Of a stretch of 64,000 nt of DNA, positions 11,746 through 19,999 are shown piece by piece (position 1 is the first letter of the stretch; every line of letters begins with the position of its first letter). The stretch lies in NCBI GenBank assembly GCA_020845575.1, contig JADLFL010000001.1, positions 1 to 64,000 on the forward strand, read 5' to 3'. The notes beneath the pieces were generated by a model, which did no database searches, had not been told where the DNA came from, and worked only from the letters and a program-made list of their open reading frames with translations. The position numbers were made by a program, and so were the translations under genes. This DNA is from Acidobacteriota bacterium. Lineage in GTDB: Bacteria; Acidobacteriota; Vicinamibacteria; Vicinamibacterales; Vicinamibacteraceae.

Positions 11746-12902
11746 CGGGCAGGGCCACGCGCTTTGTCGCTGTCGGCACCGTGGGGTTCTTCCTCCAGAT
11801 GGCCGCTGCCGCGATCCTCCTGTGCTTCGGCGTGCGCCCCGTGTTGGCCACGGTGCTCGCCATCGAGGCGGCGATCCTGAGCAATCATGCGATGCACCGC
11901 CGCTGGACGTGGCGCGACAGATCGACGCGGCGTCCGTGGACGACCACGCTGCGGCGCGCGCACGTAGGAGCGGGTGCGACGTCGCTGATCGTCGGCGCGG
12001 GCACCGTGCTCCTGCTCGCCGATCGCGTGGCGCCGATGGCGGCGCAGGTGCTCGCGGTACTGCTGTGTGCGGCAGCCAACTACTGGCTCGCCGATCGGTG
12101 GATTTTCGCGACGTCTGGAGCCGGCCGTCGTGGCGCATGGCTGCTGCCCGTCTGCCTGCTCGGGATGCCATCGCTCGCGCTGGCCGACGGGCCGTCGCGC
12201 GAAGCGATTGCGTCATGGGATCGTTACGTGTCTGTGCTCGAACGCGCTCGCGAACGAGACGATGCGGCGGGCGTGCCGGCATGGGCGACAGACGATGATC
12301 GGGGCGGTGTGCGCGTACGGCGCGCGCTCGCGGGTGGTGCGATCGATGTCACGCGTCGCCGCATCGAGAGCGTGGCCGTCGACGATGCGACCATCGAGCA
12401 CTGGCAGGGCAGCGTGCTCCTCCGTGGTGCGACGCTGGAGCAGGTGTCGAAGCGCCTGCGTCATCCGGAGCGCTTTCCACGGCCTCGCGACGTGATGGCG
12501 CTGCGTGTGAGTCACTGGAACGAAGACGGCCACGAACTGTTCCTGCGCATCAGGCGGTCCTGGCTGGTGTCGGCCACCTACGACACGTGGCACGCCGTGC
12601 GTCACAGGACGCGATCGACCACGCGCGTCGACAGCACCAGCGTCGCGACGCGGATCGACGAAGTGCGAGATGCCGGCACCGCGACGGAGCGTAGGGCGTC
12701 GCCGGCCGACGAGCGCGGCTTCCTCTGGCGGATGCAGTCGTCATGGCGCTTCGCCGCGGTACCCGAAGGCGTGATCGTCACATGCGAGTCCATCACCCTG
12801 AGCCGTCCCGTCCCCACAGGCCTCGGCCCCATCGCCCGCCCCATCGTCACCCGCATCGCACGTGAATCGATGACGACGGCGATCGCTTCTTGGAGGTCGT
12901 GA
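11742..12902 (+). CDS. GtrA-like membrane domain fused to a START-like periplasmic domain
   Basis: A 386-residue protein of unusual build. Residues 1-120 contain four hydrophobic segments and resemble GtrA-family proteins (opening RFVAVGTVGFFLQMAAAAIL, later NYWLADRWIFA), linked to polyprenyl-phosphate-sugar flipping. Residues 130-150 form a signal-peptide-like fifth segment (WLLPVCLLGMPSLALADG). The remaining 235 residues look like a START/SRPBCC-type lipid-binding domain (VLLRGATLEQVSKRLRHPE, DGHELFLRIRRSWLVSATYD). The translational overlap with the CDP-alcohol phosphatidyltransferase suggests a shared role in making and moving a lipid or lipid-linked product. The domain assignments are from pattern recognition; the second half is the less certain. 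Confidence 0.78.
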   Translation: MTGRATRFVAVGTVGFFLQMAAAAILLCFGVRPVLATVLAIEAAILSNHAMHRRWTWRDRSTRRPWTTTLRRAHVGAGATSLIVGAGTVLLLADRVAPMAAQVLAVLLCAAANYWLADRWIFATSGAGRRGAWLLPVCLLGMPSLALADGPSREAIASWDRYVSVLERARERDDAAGVPAWATDDDRGGVRVRRALAGGAIDVTRRRIESVAVDDATIEHWQGSVLLRGATLEQVSKRLRHPERFPRPRDVMALRVSHWNEDGHELFLRIRRSWLVSATYDTWHAVRHRTRSTTRVDSTSVATRIDEVRDAGTATERRASPADERGFLWRMQSSWRFAAVPEGVIVTCESITLSRPVPTGLGPIARPIVTRIARESMTTAIASWRS

Positions 12903-12928
12903 GCACCGGTCTCGCCCTATGGGTGTAG

Positions 12929-12949
12929 GGGCACCCCTTGTGGGTGCCC
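12929..12949. repeat. Interspersed hairpin GGGCACCC-CTTGT-GGGTGCCC
   Basis: A perfect 8-bp stem with loop CTTGT sits between the convergent GtrA-fusion and crcB genes. An identical element occurs at 41884-41904, preceded in both by GTAGG. This marks a dispersed repeat family that may act as a transcription end. Confidence 0.75.
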
Positions 12950-12958
12950 GGCCCGACG

Positions 12959-13333
12959 TCAGAGCGTGCGGCCGACGGCCTGGCCCGCCCAGACGGCGGC
13001 GAGGCCCGCGAGGAGGCTGAGGGCGACGTTGGCGAGTGCCGCGGTGAGGTGGCCGCGTTCGATGAGGGAGAGCGTCTCGAACTCGAACGTCGAGAAGGTG
13101 GTGTAGGCGCCGAGCACGCCGACGGCGCCGAACGCGCGCCAGACCGGGCTCACGTCCGGCCGCGATTCAAGGACACCCGACAGCAGGCCGAGTATCAGAC
13201 AGCCGGAGATGTTGACGATGATGGTGCCCAGGGGGAGTGTGGACGGCCAGCGACTGTGAATCGTCGTGGCGACTGTCGCCCGCGCGACGGCCCCGATCGC
13301 ACCACCGACGGCGACCAACCACAGGGAGCGCAT
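12959..13333 (-). CDS. crcB: Fluoride ion transporter CrcB (Fluc)
   Basis: A 124-residue four-helix membrane protein, the normal length for the Fluc/CrcB family, which works as a dimer to expel fluoride. Motifs visible: GGAIGAVARATV near the N-terminus, PLGTIIVNISGC with the family Asn, and GAYTTFSTFEFE, a slight variant of the usual GGxTTFSTF. The ATG at 13333 matches the family start; the longer frame upstream overlaps the divergent peptidase. No fluoride riboswitch could be recognised in the 79 bp between this gene and the divergent S41 peptidase. No second crcB is adjacent. Confidence 0.92.
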   Translation of the reverse strand: MRSLWLVAVGGAIGAVARATVATTIHSRWPSTLPLGTIIVNISGCLILGLLSGVLESRPDVSPVWRAFGAVGVLGAYTTFSTFEFETLSLIERGHLTAALANVALSLLAGLAAVWAGQAVGRTL

Positions 13334-13412
13334 ACCGGGCATGATATCGCTCGTGCTACGCTCCGATACTGCGCGCCGCGTGCCAGCCGTCGCGTACGGG
13401 AGTGTCTTCGTC

Positions 13413-14723
13413 ATGCGTCGTTTCGCTCTTGTCGCCACGGCCGTCGCCGCCGCGTTCGCGGCGCTGGTACCCGCCTCTGGTGCGCAGACGCTCACCAACT
13501 GCTCCACGCTCGGGCAGAACCGCTACGTCCATGACGTGATGCGGACGTTCTACTACTGGGACACCCAGCTGCCGACGATCAACGTCACCAGCTACAGCTC
13601 GCCGGAGCAGGTGCTCGAAGCGCTGCGCTACATGCCGCTCGATTCACACTTCAGCTACATCGGCGCGCGGCAGGCCGAAGAGGCCTTCTATTCGGACAGC
13701 CAGTTCATCGGCTTCGGATTCAGCCACGAGTACGACGGTCTCGGCTTGCGCATGCTGCAGGTGTTCCCCGACAGCCCGGCATCTGACGTCGGACTGCGTC
13801 GCGGGGATCGCATCACGTGGATCGCGCAGCAGCGCGTCACCACGCTCCTCATGGCCGGCGGACTCGCGGCGGCGCTGGGACCCTCGACCGAGGGCGTCAC
13901 CGTGGAGATCCGCTACGAGCGGCCCGACGGCACCTCCGTCGACGCGACGATGGTCAAGCGGCCGGTGACGATTCCGACGGTATCGGTGCTCGAGGTCAAC
14001 GAGGTGGACGGGAAGAAGGTCGGCTACCTGTTCTTCCGCAACTTCGTCACGCCATCGCACGCGGCGCTCGACGAGGCGTTCGGCGCGCTGCGCGAGGCAG
14101 GCGCCACGGAACTGGTGCTCGACCTGCGATACAACGGCGGAGGACTGGTGGCCGTCGCGCAGCACCTGGCGAGCCTCATCGGCGGCCGCCGCACCGAAGG
14201 ACAGGTGTTCGCCGAGTACTTCCACAACACGCGCAACGCGTTCCGCAACGAGATCACCAGGTTCGACGTGCGTGAGCACGCGCTGCCACTCGACAGGATC
14301 GTGGTGATCACGACTGGCGCTTCGGCGTCGGCGAGCGAGCTCGTGATCAACGCGCTGCGCCCGTTCATCCCCGTCGTCACCGTCGGCCAGGCCACGTACG
14401 GCAAGCCCGTCGGACAGTACGGCTTCACGATGTGTGACCAGGTCGTGTACCCGGTGGCCTTCTCGCTGAGGAACGCACTCGGACAGGGCGACTTCTTCGG
14501 TGGCATCGCCGCCGACTGCCCGGCGCTCGACGACCCCGCGCACCAGCTCGGCGATCCCGAAGAGGCGTCGCTCGCCGAGGCGCTCACCGTGGTTCGCACG
14601 GGTGCGTGCTCGCCCGTGCCCGAGGAGACTGCCGCCGGCACGCTCGAACGCACGCGTCGCGCGAGAGTGGCCGACGAACTGCCACGGCCGCGCGGCTTCG
14701 ATCTCCTCGTCGGCGCGCACTGA
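13413..14723 (+). CDS. S41 family C-terminal-processing-type peptidase, secreted
   Basis: A 436-residue protein with a signal peptide (cleavage near PASGAQ). After a helical N-terminal domain comes a PDZ-like domain (SPASDVGLRRGDRITWI, about residues 125-190). The S41 protease core follows: KVGYLFFRNFV, ELVLDLRYNGGGLV, and TTGASASASELVINAL with the nucleophilic Ser. The general-base Lys is in ATYGKPVGQYGF. The Ser/Lys dyad is intact, so it should be an active periplasmic or secreted protease. Several Cys residues near both ends (NCSTLGQN, MCDQVV, ADCPALDD) could form disulphides, as expected outside the cytosol. It stands alone, divergent from crcB and convergent with the CLC gene. Confidence 0.9.
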   Translation: MRRFALVATAVAAAFAALVPASGAQTLTNCSTLGQNRYVHDVMRTFYYWDTQLPTINVTSYSSPEQVLEALRYMPLDSHFSYIGARQAEEAFYSDSQFIGFGFSHEYDGLGLRMLQVFPDSPASDVGLRRGDRITWIAQQRVTTLLMAGGLAAALGPSTEGVTVEIRYERPDGTSVDATMVKRPVTIPTVSVLEVNEVDGKKVGYLFFRNFVTPSHAALDEAFGALREAGATELVLDLRYNGGGLVAVAQHLASLIGGRRTEGQVFAEYFHNTRNAFRNEITRFDVREHALPLDRIVVITTGASASASELVINALRPFIPVVTVGQATYGKPVGQYGFTMCDQVVYPVAFSLRNALGQGDFFGGIAADCPALDDPAHQLGDPEEASLAEALTVVRTGACSPVPEETAAGTLERTRRARVADELPRPRGFDLLVGAH

Positions 14724-14738
14724 CGATGCACCGTTCAC

Positions 14739-16433
14739 TTACGTCAGCCCGTACGCGTTCCTGACGTCCTCCCTGGTGATCACGCCGAGGAGTCGATCCG
14801 GATCCAGGCGCGAGACGACGGGGACCGCCGGTGCACGGGCGAGCAAACGCAGCGCGACGTCGAGCAGTTCGTCCGGATACGCCGGAGAGACGTGTGCCAC
14901 GTCGGCGTGCGTGGCGAGCGGTTCGTTCGCTGCGCTCGCGGCGGCCACACGTTCGAGCGTCCCACGCGTGGCGACGGCCCATCGATCGTCGGGGAGCGCG
15001 ATGACAACGGTGGTAGTGCGTGGTGTGGCTGCCGTGAGCGCGGTTGTGGCCGTCGTGTCGCCGCGGAGCACCAGGATCGTGTCTTCCGTCACCGGCTGCA
15101 GCGCGTCTTCCACATGAAGCGGTTCGTCGGCACGAGCCAGGCGCGCGGAGGGCAGGGTCGCGCCCTCGTGTTCGGCCACCAGATCCAGGATTGACGTGCG
15201 CTGGAACTGCCGCGCGATGAGGAAGCCGAGCGTGGACGTCACCATCGCCGGCAGGATCGCCGCCGACGTGCCGCTCAACTCGAACGTCATGAACACCGCC
15301 GTCATGGGCGCGCGGAATACGCCGGCGAAGACGCCCGCCATCCCGGCCAGCGCCAGCATGCTCTGCGACGTGGGCACCATCGGCAGGAGCGCGGGCGCGA
15401 GTCCGCCGAACGCGCCGCCGAGCATCACGCCGAGGAACAGCGTCGGCGCGAAGAGTCCGCCCGGCGTGCCCACGGCGAACGCCAGTACCGCCACGCACAG
15501 CTTGGCCAGCGCCAGCCACGCCATCGTCTGCCACGGGTACTGGAGATTCAGCGCGGCGTCCATCGGACGATAGCCCGTGCCGAGTACTTCTGGCGCGGCG
15601 AGCGACACGGCGCCGACCACGAACCCGGCGAGCAACGGCCCGACGGCCACCGGCAGCCGGAACGCGCCGAGCCTGTAGCGCACCAGTGCCGCACCGCGCA
15701 CGTAGAGCGTGGCGAAGAGGCCGGCAGCCACGCCGAGCGCCACGTATGCCAGCGCTTCGAGCGGCGTGCCGATGCTCGCCACATCGGGCACGCGGAACAG
15801 CGGACTCTCACCGAGGAACATCCGCGTGGTCACCACAGACGCCACGGCCGCCAGGACGATGGAACCCATGACGGCCGTGTCCCATCCGGCCATGACTTCT
15901 TCCATCACGAAGAGTACGCCCGTGATCGGCGTGTTGAAGGCGGCGGCGATGCCGGCGGCGGCGCCCACCGGCGCGATCATCCGCATGGTCCTCCGCGTGA
16001 GCGCGAACGTCCTCCCCAGCCGCGACGCGATGCCAGCACCCATCAACAGCGCGGGATCCTCTGGACCGAGCGGCGTGCCCGTGCCGATCGACAGCACGCA
16101 TGCCACGAACTTTCCGGGAACCGCAGAGAACGGAATGTGACCATCCGACGCATAGAGCGCCGCCTTCGCACGCACGATGCCGCTGCCGGCGCCCGCGCGC
16201 ACGACGTAGACGACGCAGGCCGCGAGCGCCGCGCCGAGGCCAGGCACGAGCACGCGCATCACCACGCTCTGCGCCGCGTCGCGCACGTACCAGTCGACCA
16301 GTTCGATGGCCGTGTGGAAGCACACGACGAGCAATCCCGTGCAGACGCCGATCAGGACCGACAGCAGCAGGAAGCGCTGCGCTTCGGCCAGGCGCCACGG
16401 CGTGTCCGTTGGAGAGCCTGCCTCATTGCGCAT
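14739..16433 (-). CDS. CLC-type chloride channel/antiporter with C-terminal CBS domains
   Basis: A 564-residue protein with about ten hydrophobic segments. CLC signatures are present: GTGTPLGPEDPALLMGAG (gating-Glu region, in the GPEDP form), GVLFVMEEVMAG, and GTPGGLFAPTLFLG. The last 150 residues hold two CBS modules (ending LDPDRLLGVITREDVRN), which usually bind adenine nucleotides and regulate the channel. Its ATG at 16433 overlaps the upstream TPR gene by 11 nt, so both are probably translated from one mRNA. Whether it is a channel or a Cl-/H+ antiporter cannot be decided here. Confidence 0.93.
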   Translation of the reverse strand: MRNEAGSPTDTPWRLAEAQRFLLLSVLIGVCTGLLVVCFHTAIELVDWYVRDAAQSVVMRVLVPGLGAALAACVVYVVRAGAGSGIVRAKAALYASDGHIPFSAVPGKFVACVLSIGTGTPLGPEDPALLMGAGIASRLGRTFALTRRTMRMIAPVGAAAGIAAAFNTPITGVLFVMEEVMAGWDTAVMGSIVLAAVASVVTTRMFLGESPLFRVPDVASIGTPLEALAYVALGVAAGLFATLYVRGAALVRYRLGAFRLPVAVGPLLAGFVVGAVSLAAPEVLGTGYRPMDAALNLQYPWQTMAWLALAKLCVAVLAFAVGTPGGLFAPTLFLGVMLGGAFGGLAPALLPMVPTSQSMLALAGMAGVFAGVFRAPMTAVFMTFELSGTSAAILPAMVTSTLGFLIARQFQRTSILDLVAEHEGATLPSARLARADEPLHVEDALQPVTEDTILVLRGDTTATTALTAATPRTTTVVIALPDDRWAVATRGTLERVAAASAANEPLATHADVAHVSPAYPDELLDVALRLLARAPAVPVVSRLDPDRLLGVITREDVRNAYGLT

Positions 16434-17553
16434 CGCGGTGCTCCCCGATCAGGCGGCCGAGCACCAGGCCGATGGCATCCGTGTCTGTCGGCGCCGGACA
16501 GCGCTCGCGCAGCCGGCGGGCGAGCGCTTCGAGCAGGGCATACCCGGCGTCGGCGTCGGCCCTGGGCTGACCAAGCCAGCGGCGTGCCGCGACAGGCAGC
16601 GTGACCGGACCACCTGCGGTTCCCGCCGCATCGCAGGATTCGAGGCGATTGCTCGCCTCGGCGAGCAATCGCCTGGTGCGGCGCGTTCGCTCCGCGCCCG
16701 AGAGTCGTGGCAGGGACGGATCGATCGACAGGACACTTGCCGCGAGATCGCGCGCGGCGCGCGCGGCCGCGTCCTGCGCATCGCGCGCGAGCGCCCGCCG
16801 CGCGATGTCGTACGCGGCGGCGGCATTGCCACGCCGCACTTCCGCCATGGCGAGACGCGCAGGGGCATCGCCGGGATCGGCGAAGCGCTCCATCGCGCTG
16901 CGGAGCACGCGCGCGGCCTCGTCCACCGACCCGATCGCCAGCAGGCGATCGGCGGCGTGCATCTGCAGGGTACGGTCGCCGGGGAACGCCGCGGAGAGTT
17001 CCAGCAGTGCGGCGCGGAGGCGCGCGGTGTCGCCTGTCTCCTCGTACAGCGCCACCAACTCGAGGCGTGCCTGCTGGCGTCCCGCGAAGCGATCGGGTGC
17101 CCATCGACCGAAGATCGCCTTGTAGTACGCCGACTCGGCCTCCGTGTTCGCGCCGGTCGTACGAAGGATGCGTGCGAGCACGAGGTTGGCCTCGCCGTCC
17201 ACCGGTGCCTGCCGGAGCACCTCGTTCACGTAAGGGAGTGCTTCTCTGTCGTGCCCGCCGGCGACGAGGGCTCGCGCCAGCGCGAGTCGATGATCGGCGC
17301 GATCGGGCTCGAGCCCGACCGCCTCACGCAACGCGGAGGCCGCCGCCTCCGGATGGCCGTCCGCGAGCGCGCGTTCACCGGCGCCGGCCGCGCGCGCGAC
17401 CCGACGCGTGCGCTGGTCGTGCGCCGTCCGCGTCAGCACCGACGCCGCTACCCACAGGAGGAGGACCAGTACGAGGACGGTCGCGAGTCGCGCCGCCGGG
17501 ACGACCTGTGCAACGCGACCCCGGGAGATCGCGCGAATGGGGAACTGAGGCAC
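16423..17553 (-). CDS. Membrane-anchored TPR protein
   Basis: A 376-residue protein with one transmembrane segment at about residues 22-41 (LATVLVLVLLLWVAASVL), followed by TPR-like helices (ALREAVGLEPDRADHRLALA, EALPYVNEVLRQAPVDGEANL and later copies). It probably acts as a periplasm-facing scaffold; no catalytic motif is seen. Start codon is GTG. It overlaps the CLC gene and lies 40 bp downstream of the nucleoside hydrolase-like gene, forming the middle of a four-gene same-strand cluster. Confidence 0.8.
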   Translation of the reverse strand: MPQFPIRAISRGRVAQVVPAARLATVLVLVLLLWVAASVLTRTAHDQRTRRVARAAGAGERALADGHPEAAASALREAVGLEPDRADHRLALARALVAGGHDREALPYVNEVLRQAPVDGEANLVLARILRTTGANTEAESAYYKAIFGRWAPDRFAGRQQARLELVALYEETGDTARLRAALLELSAAFPGDRTLQMHAADRLLAIGSVDEAARVLRSAMERFADPGDAPARLAMAEVRRGNAAAAYDIARRALARDAQDAAARAARDLAASVLSIDPSLPRLSGAERTRRTRRLLAEASNRLESCDAAGTAGGPVTLPVAARRWLGQPRADADAGYALLEALARRLRERCPAPTDTDAIGLVLGRLIGEHRDAQ

Positions 17554-17593
17554 GCGGAGTCCGAACGCCCCCTTACGATATCAGCCCGGCACG

Positions 17594-18559
17594 TCAGTGG
17601 CGGGCTGCCGATGCCGCGAGCGCATCGGCGATGATGCGATTCTTCGCCTCGGCGTCCGCCGTGTGGCACCACGTGACGGGGCGACTTCCCGGCGCTGTCG
17701 TGCTCGAAACGAGCAGGCGCGCCGTGGCGGGCGAGTCGCCGCTGAGCCGTGCAGTCGCCGACTCACAGCGCAGGTGGCCGGGATGGGCGGCGACGTCGAC
17801 GGCCGCCATCGCACCCACGGCCAACGTCGATGCGCCGTGCTGCTCGGTTTGCGCATGGAGCCAGAGACCCGCGGACGGCGTGATGAGCCGTACGGCCCCG
17901 CTGCCCGTGTCGAGGCGGTCGAGATCCGATCGGTCCAAGCCGATCGCGGCACCGAGCGCGGGAGCGATGAGTGTGATGGGCACCGCACTGTCGAGCACGA
18001 TGCGCAGGCTCTCGACGTCGGCCGTCACGTTCACATCGTCGAGCGGTGTCTGGCCGATCGCGTCGGCCGACTGGCCAGCGACGAGGATCAGCCGCTCGAT
18101 GCGACTGGCGAGCGTGCCGTCGCGTCGCAGCGTCGACGCCAGGGTGGTTGCCGGGCCGGCCGCGACGATCGTGAGTGGCGTGGCGGTGAGCGCTTCGCGC
18201 AGCAACTCGGTGGCTTCGGTCGGGGCGGCGCGTTCTTCCGGACTCGACGGTCCGCGCCACGGCCGTAACAGGCCCGTGTCGAGACGCTTCAGCAACTCCT
18301 GCGCGGCGGGGAAGCCCCGGACTAGCGGGACGTTGCCGTAGGTGATCGACACGCCCCGCACAGCGAGCTGGCCGGAGCCGAACGCCTGCACCAGCGCGAA
18401 CGCATCGGCGGGGTTGCGTGGAGGATCGCCGAACGACGGACTGACGTCGAGCCACACGGCCGTGCGGCCGTCCGTGCGCGCCGGCGTGTCGCGTCGACAG
18501 CCGACGCTCGAGGCAGATGCCATGAGCGCGAGCAACAGGATCGCCGGCAGTCGGATCAC
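17594..18559 (-). CDS. Nucleoside hydrolase-like lipoprotein with altered active site
   Basis: A 321-residue protein with a lipoprotein signal (lipobox SVGC, Cys21). The fold pattern follows the inosine-uridine nucleoside hydrolase family: VRGVSITYGNVPLVRG, PLTIVAAGPATTLAS and LDDVNVTADVESLRIVL, which parallels the family's NxxxDPEAA region. The normally invariant Ca2+-binding DTDxGxDDA motif is replaced by a stretch beginning WLDVSPSFG and ending PADAFAL, with only scattered Asp residues. Activity is therefore doubtful, and it may only bind a ligand outside the cytoplasm. GTG start, overlapping the kinase-like gene stop by 4 nt (GTGA). Confidence 0.75.
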   Translation of the reverse strand: MIRLPAILLLALMASASSVGCRRDTPARTDGRTAVWLDVSPSFGDPPRNPADAFALVQAFGSGQLAVRGVSITYGNVPLVRGFPAAQELLKRLDTGLLRPWRGPSSPEERAAPTEATELLREALTATPLTIVAAGPATTLASTLRRDGTLASRIERLILVAGQSADAIGQTPLDDVNVTADVESLRIVLDSAVPITLIAPALGAAIGLDRSDLDRLDTGSGAVRLITPSAGLWLHAQTEQHGASTLAVGAMAAVDVAAHPGHLRCESATARLSGDSPATARLLVSSTTAPGSRPVTWCHTADAEAKNRIIADALAASAARH

Positions 18560-19569
18560 AGCGGCAACTCCACGGTGGCCCGGCCGCCGAGCAGTCGAGC
18601 GGCGTAGTCGAGTTCTGCTTCCAGGCGCGCCGGAGCGACATCGCCAGGTACCGGCAGGGCGCCGAGCCTGCCGCGAATCAGTTCCAGTCCCACGCAGGCG
18701 CTCACGTCGGCCATATCGATCGGAGTGGCGCGGCGATAGCGCTGCAGCACGTCGCTGATGATGGCGTGCGGTTGCGCGGCAAGCAGCAGGTGCGCGACGA
18801 AGAAGCCGAGATCGAAGGCGGCGGGTCCCGCCGTGGCGTATGCCGGTGCCAGGATGTGCAGGCCGTGCGCCGACGGCATCCAGCGCGCGGGACGGAAGTC
18901 GCCGTGCAGCAGCACGCCGCGCCCTTCCAGGTACCGCCCGCCGAGATCCCGCATCGTCGCGCGCACGTGGACGTCCGTGCGAATCGCGTCGACCTGGCGA
19001 TGCAGGCGCGGATGCGTGCCGGCGAGCGTGTCGATGCGCGGCGCATCCATCGGGTGTTCGAAGCGATCGGCGTGCCGCGCGAGCCTGACGCCGTCGCCGC
19101 GGAGCGCGCCGAGTCGGTCGGCGTGGACCGAGATGCCGTGCAGCGCGACGAGATAGGCCGTGAGGTCGTCGACTTCATCGGACGAGAGGAGGCGCCCGAC
19201 GTACAGATCCGTGAGTGCCCGCGCGGTGCCGAGATCCTGCAGCGCGATGATGTGATCGCTCCGGTCCACGCCGAGACACAGCGGCATGCGCTCGGTGATC
19301 GCCGACCACGGCTGGATCAGGCTGTAGAACTCGCCCTCGACAGCCAGGCGATCGGCGGGAGACATCACATGCCTGCCGTCGGCGTGCGTGATGGCGTCAG
19401 GCTGGCGCAGCACCCGCGTCGCGCCTGCGTTCGTCGTCACGCGCACCGTCGTCGCCGTCCGCCCGCCACCGAGCCGCACCCGATCGACGAGAAATGCGCC
19501 GGGCGGGATCCATCCCCGGATGCGAAGGAACCGCGTCAGCGAATCGAGCGACGTCGTGGACAGCACCAC
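18556..19569 (-). CDS. Methylthioribose kinase/APH-like protein with degraded catalytic motifs
   Basis: A 337-residue protein of the aminoglycoside phosphotransferase/5-methylthioribose kinase fold. The C-terminal lobe matches MtnK-like proteins in LLHGDFRPARW and GPAAFDLGFFVAHLLLA, whose counterpart in MtnK is a GPxxFDxG region. However, the metal-binding DPEFA step before this is ILAPAYATAG here, so the key Asp and Glu are missing. The HGD loop is kept, although the residues after it differ. This suggests a pseudokinase. The start is a GTG at 19569 (or 19566), without a clear ribosome site. It is translationally coupled to the nucleoside hydrolase-like lipoprotein, so two purine/methylthioribose-related folds with impaired active sites are paired. 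Confidence 0.75.
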   Translation of the reverse strand: MVLSTTSLDSLTRFLRIRGWIPPGAFLVDRVRLGGGRTATTVRVTTNAGATRVLRQPDAITHADGRHVMSPADRLAVEGEFYSLIQPWSAITERMPLCLGVDRSDHIIALQDLGTARALTDLYVGRLLSSDEVDDLTAYLVALHGISVHADRLGALRGDGVRLARHADRFEHPMDAPRIDTLAGTHPRLHRQVDAIRTDVHVRATMRDLGGRYLEGRGVLLHGDFRPARWMPSAHGLHILAPAYATAGPAAFDLGFFVAHLLLAAQPHAIISDVLQRYRRATPIDMADVSACVGLELIRGRLGALPVPGDVAPARLEAELDYAARLLGGRATVELPL

Positions 19570-19634
19570 TGGCGAATCATAGTAGCTGCCTGCCGCATTC
19601 CCGGCATTGCGGCATTGTGAGTATCCTGTCTCGC

Positions 19635-19847
19635 ATGGCGACCAGGACGATCGAGATTGCCGGCATGTCGTGCGGGCATTGCGTGAAGGCGGTGACGCTG
19701 GCGTTGCAGGACGTGTCGGGCGTCGACGTGAAGGACGTGCGCGTCGGCAGCGCGGTGATCGACGTGGACGCATCGGTGACGCCGGAAGCGCTCGCCCAGG
19801 CGATCGACGAGGCCGGCTTCACGCTGACCTCGTCGACCGAGACCTGA
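19635..19847 (+). CDS. Heavy-metal-associated (HMA) copper-chaperone-like protein
   Basis: A 70-residue single HMA domain with the metal-binding motif GMSCGHC (Cys13 and Cys16) and the usual beta-alpha-beta-beta-alpha-beta length. It would carry Cu(I) or a similar soft metal in the cytosol. ATG 19635 gives the standard CopZ-type N-terminus. No copper ATPase is adjacent in the window; it is divergent from the kinase-like gene by about 65 bp. Confidence 0.88.
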   Translation: MATRTIEIAGMSCGHCVKAVTLALQDVSGVDVKDVRVGSAVIDVDASVTPEALAQAIDEAGFTLTSSTET

Positions 19848-19999
19848 CGAGTGCCGCGAATCGGCCGACAGCCACCCTCACGATTCAGTATGGGACCCGC
19901 AGGGGTGCCCGCGGCCACCCTCTCCGCTGCTACACGGCTACGGAGGGCAGGCAAGGGCCGCCCCTACGCACATGCCCCTGGCGTGGATGGGTGCGCCTG
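19848..19999. other. Intergenic region with small palindromes
   Basis: No gene seen between the convergent HMA and Old Yellow Enzyme genes. It contains AGGGCCGCCCCTACGCAC (19954-19971), which also occurs at 34872-34889, there as a GTAGGG-CCGC-CCCTAC hairpin. Dispersed intergenic palindrome. Confidence 0.5.

Noticed and set aside
13334-13412. Fluoride riboswitch upstream of crcB
   Set aside because: The 79-bp gap shows no recognisable crcB riboswitch consensus.
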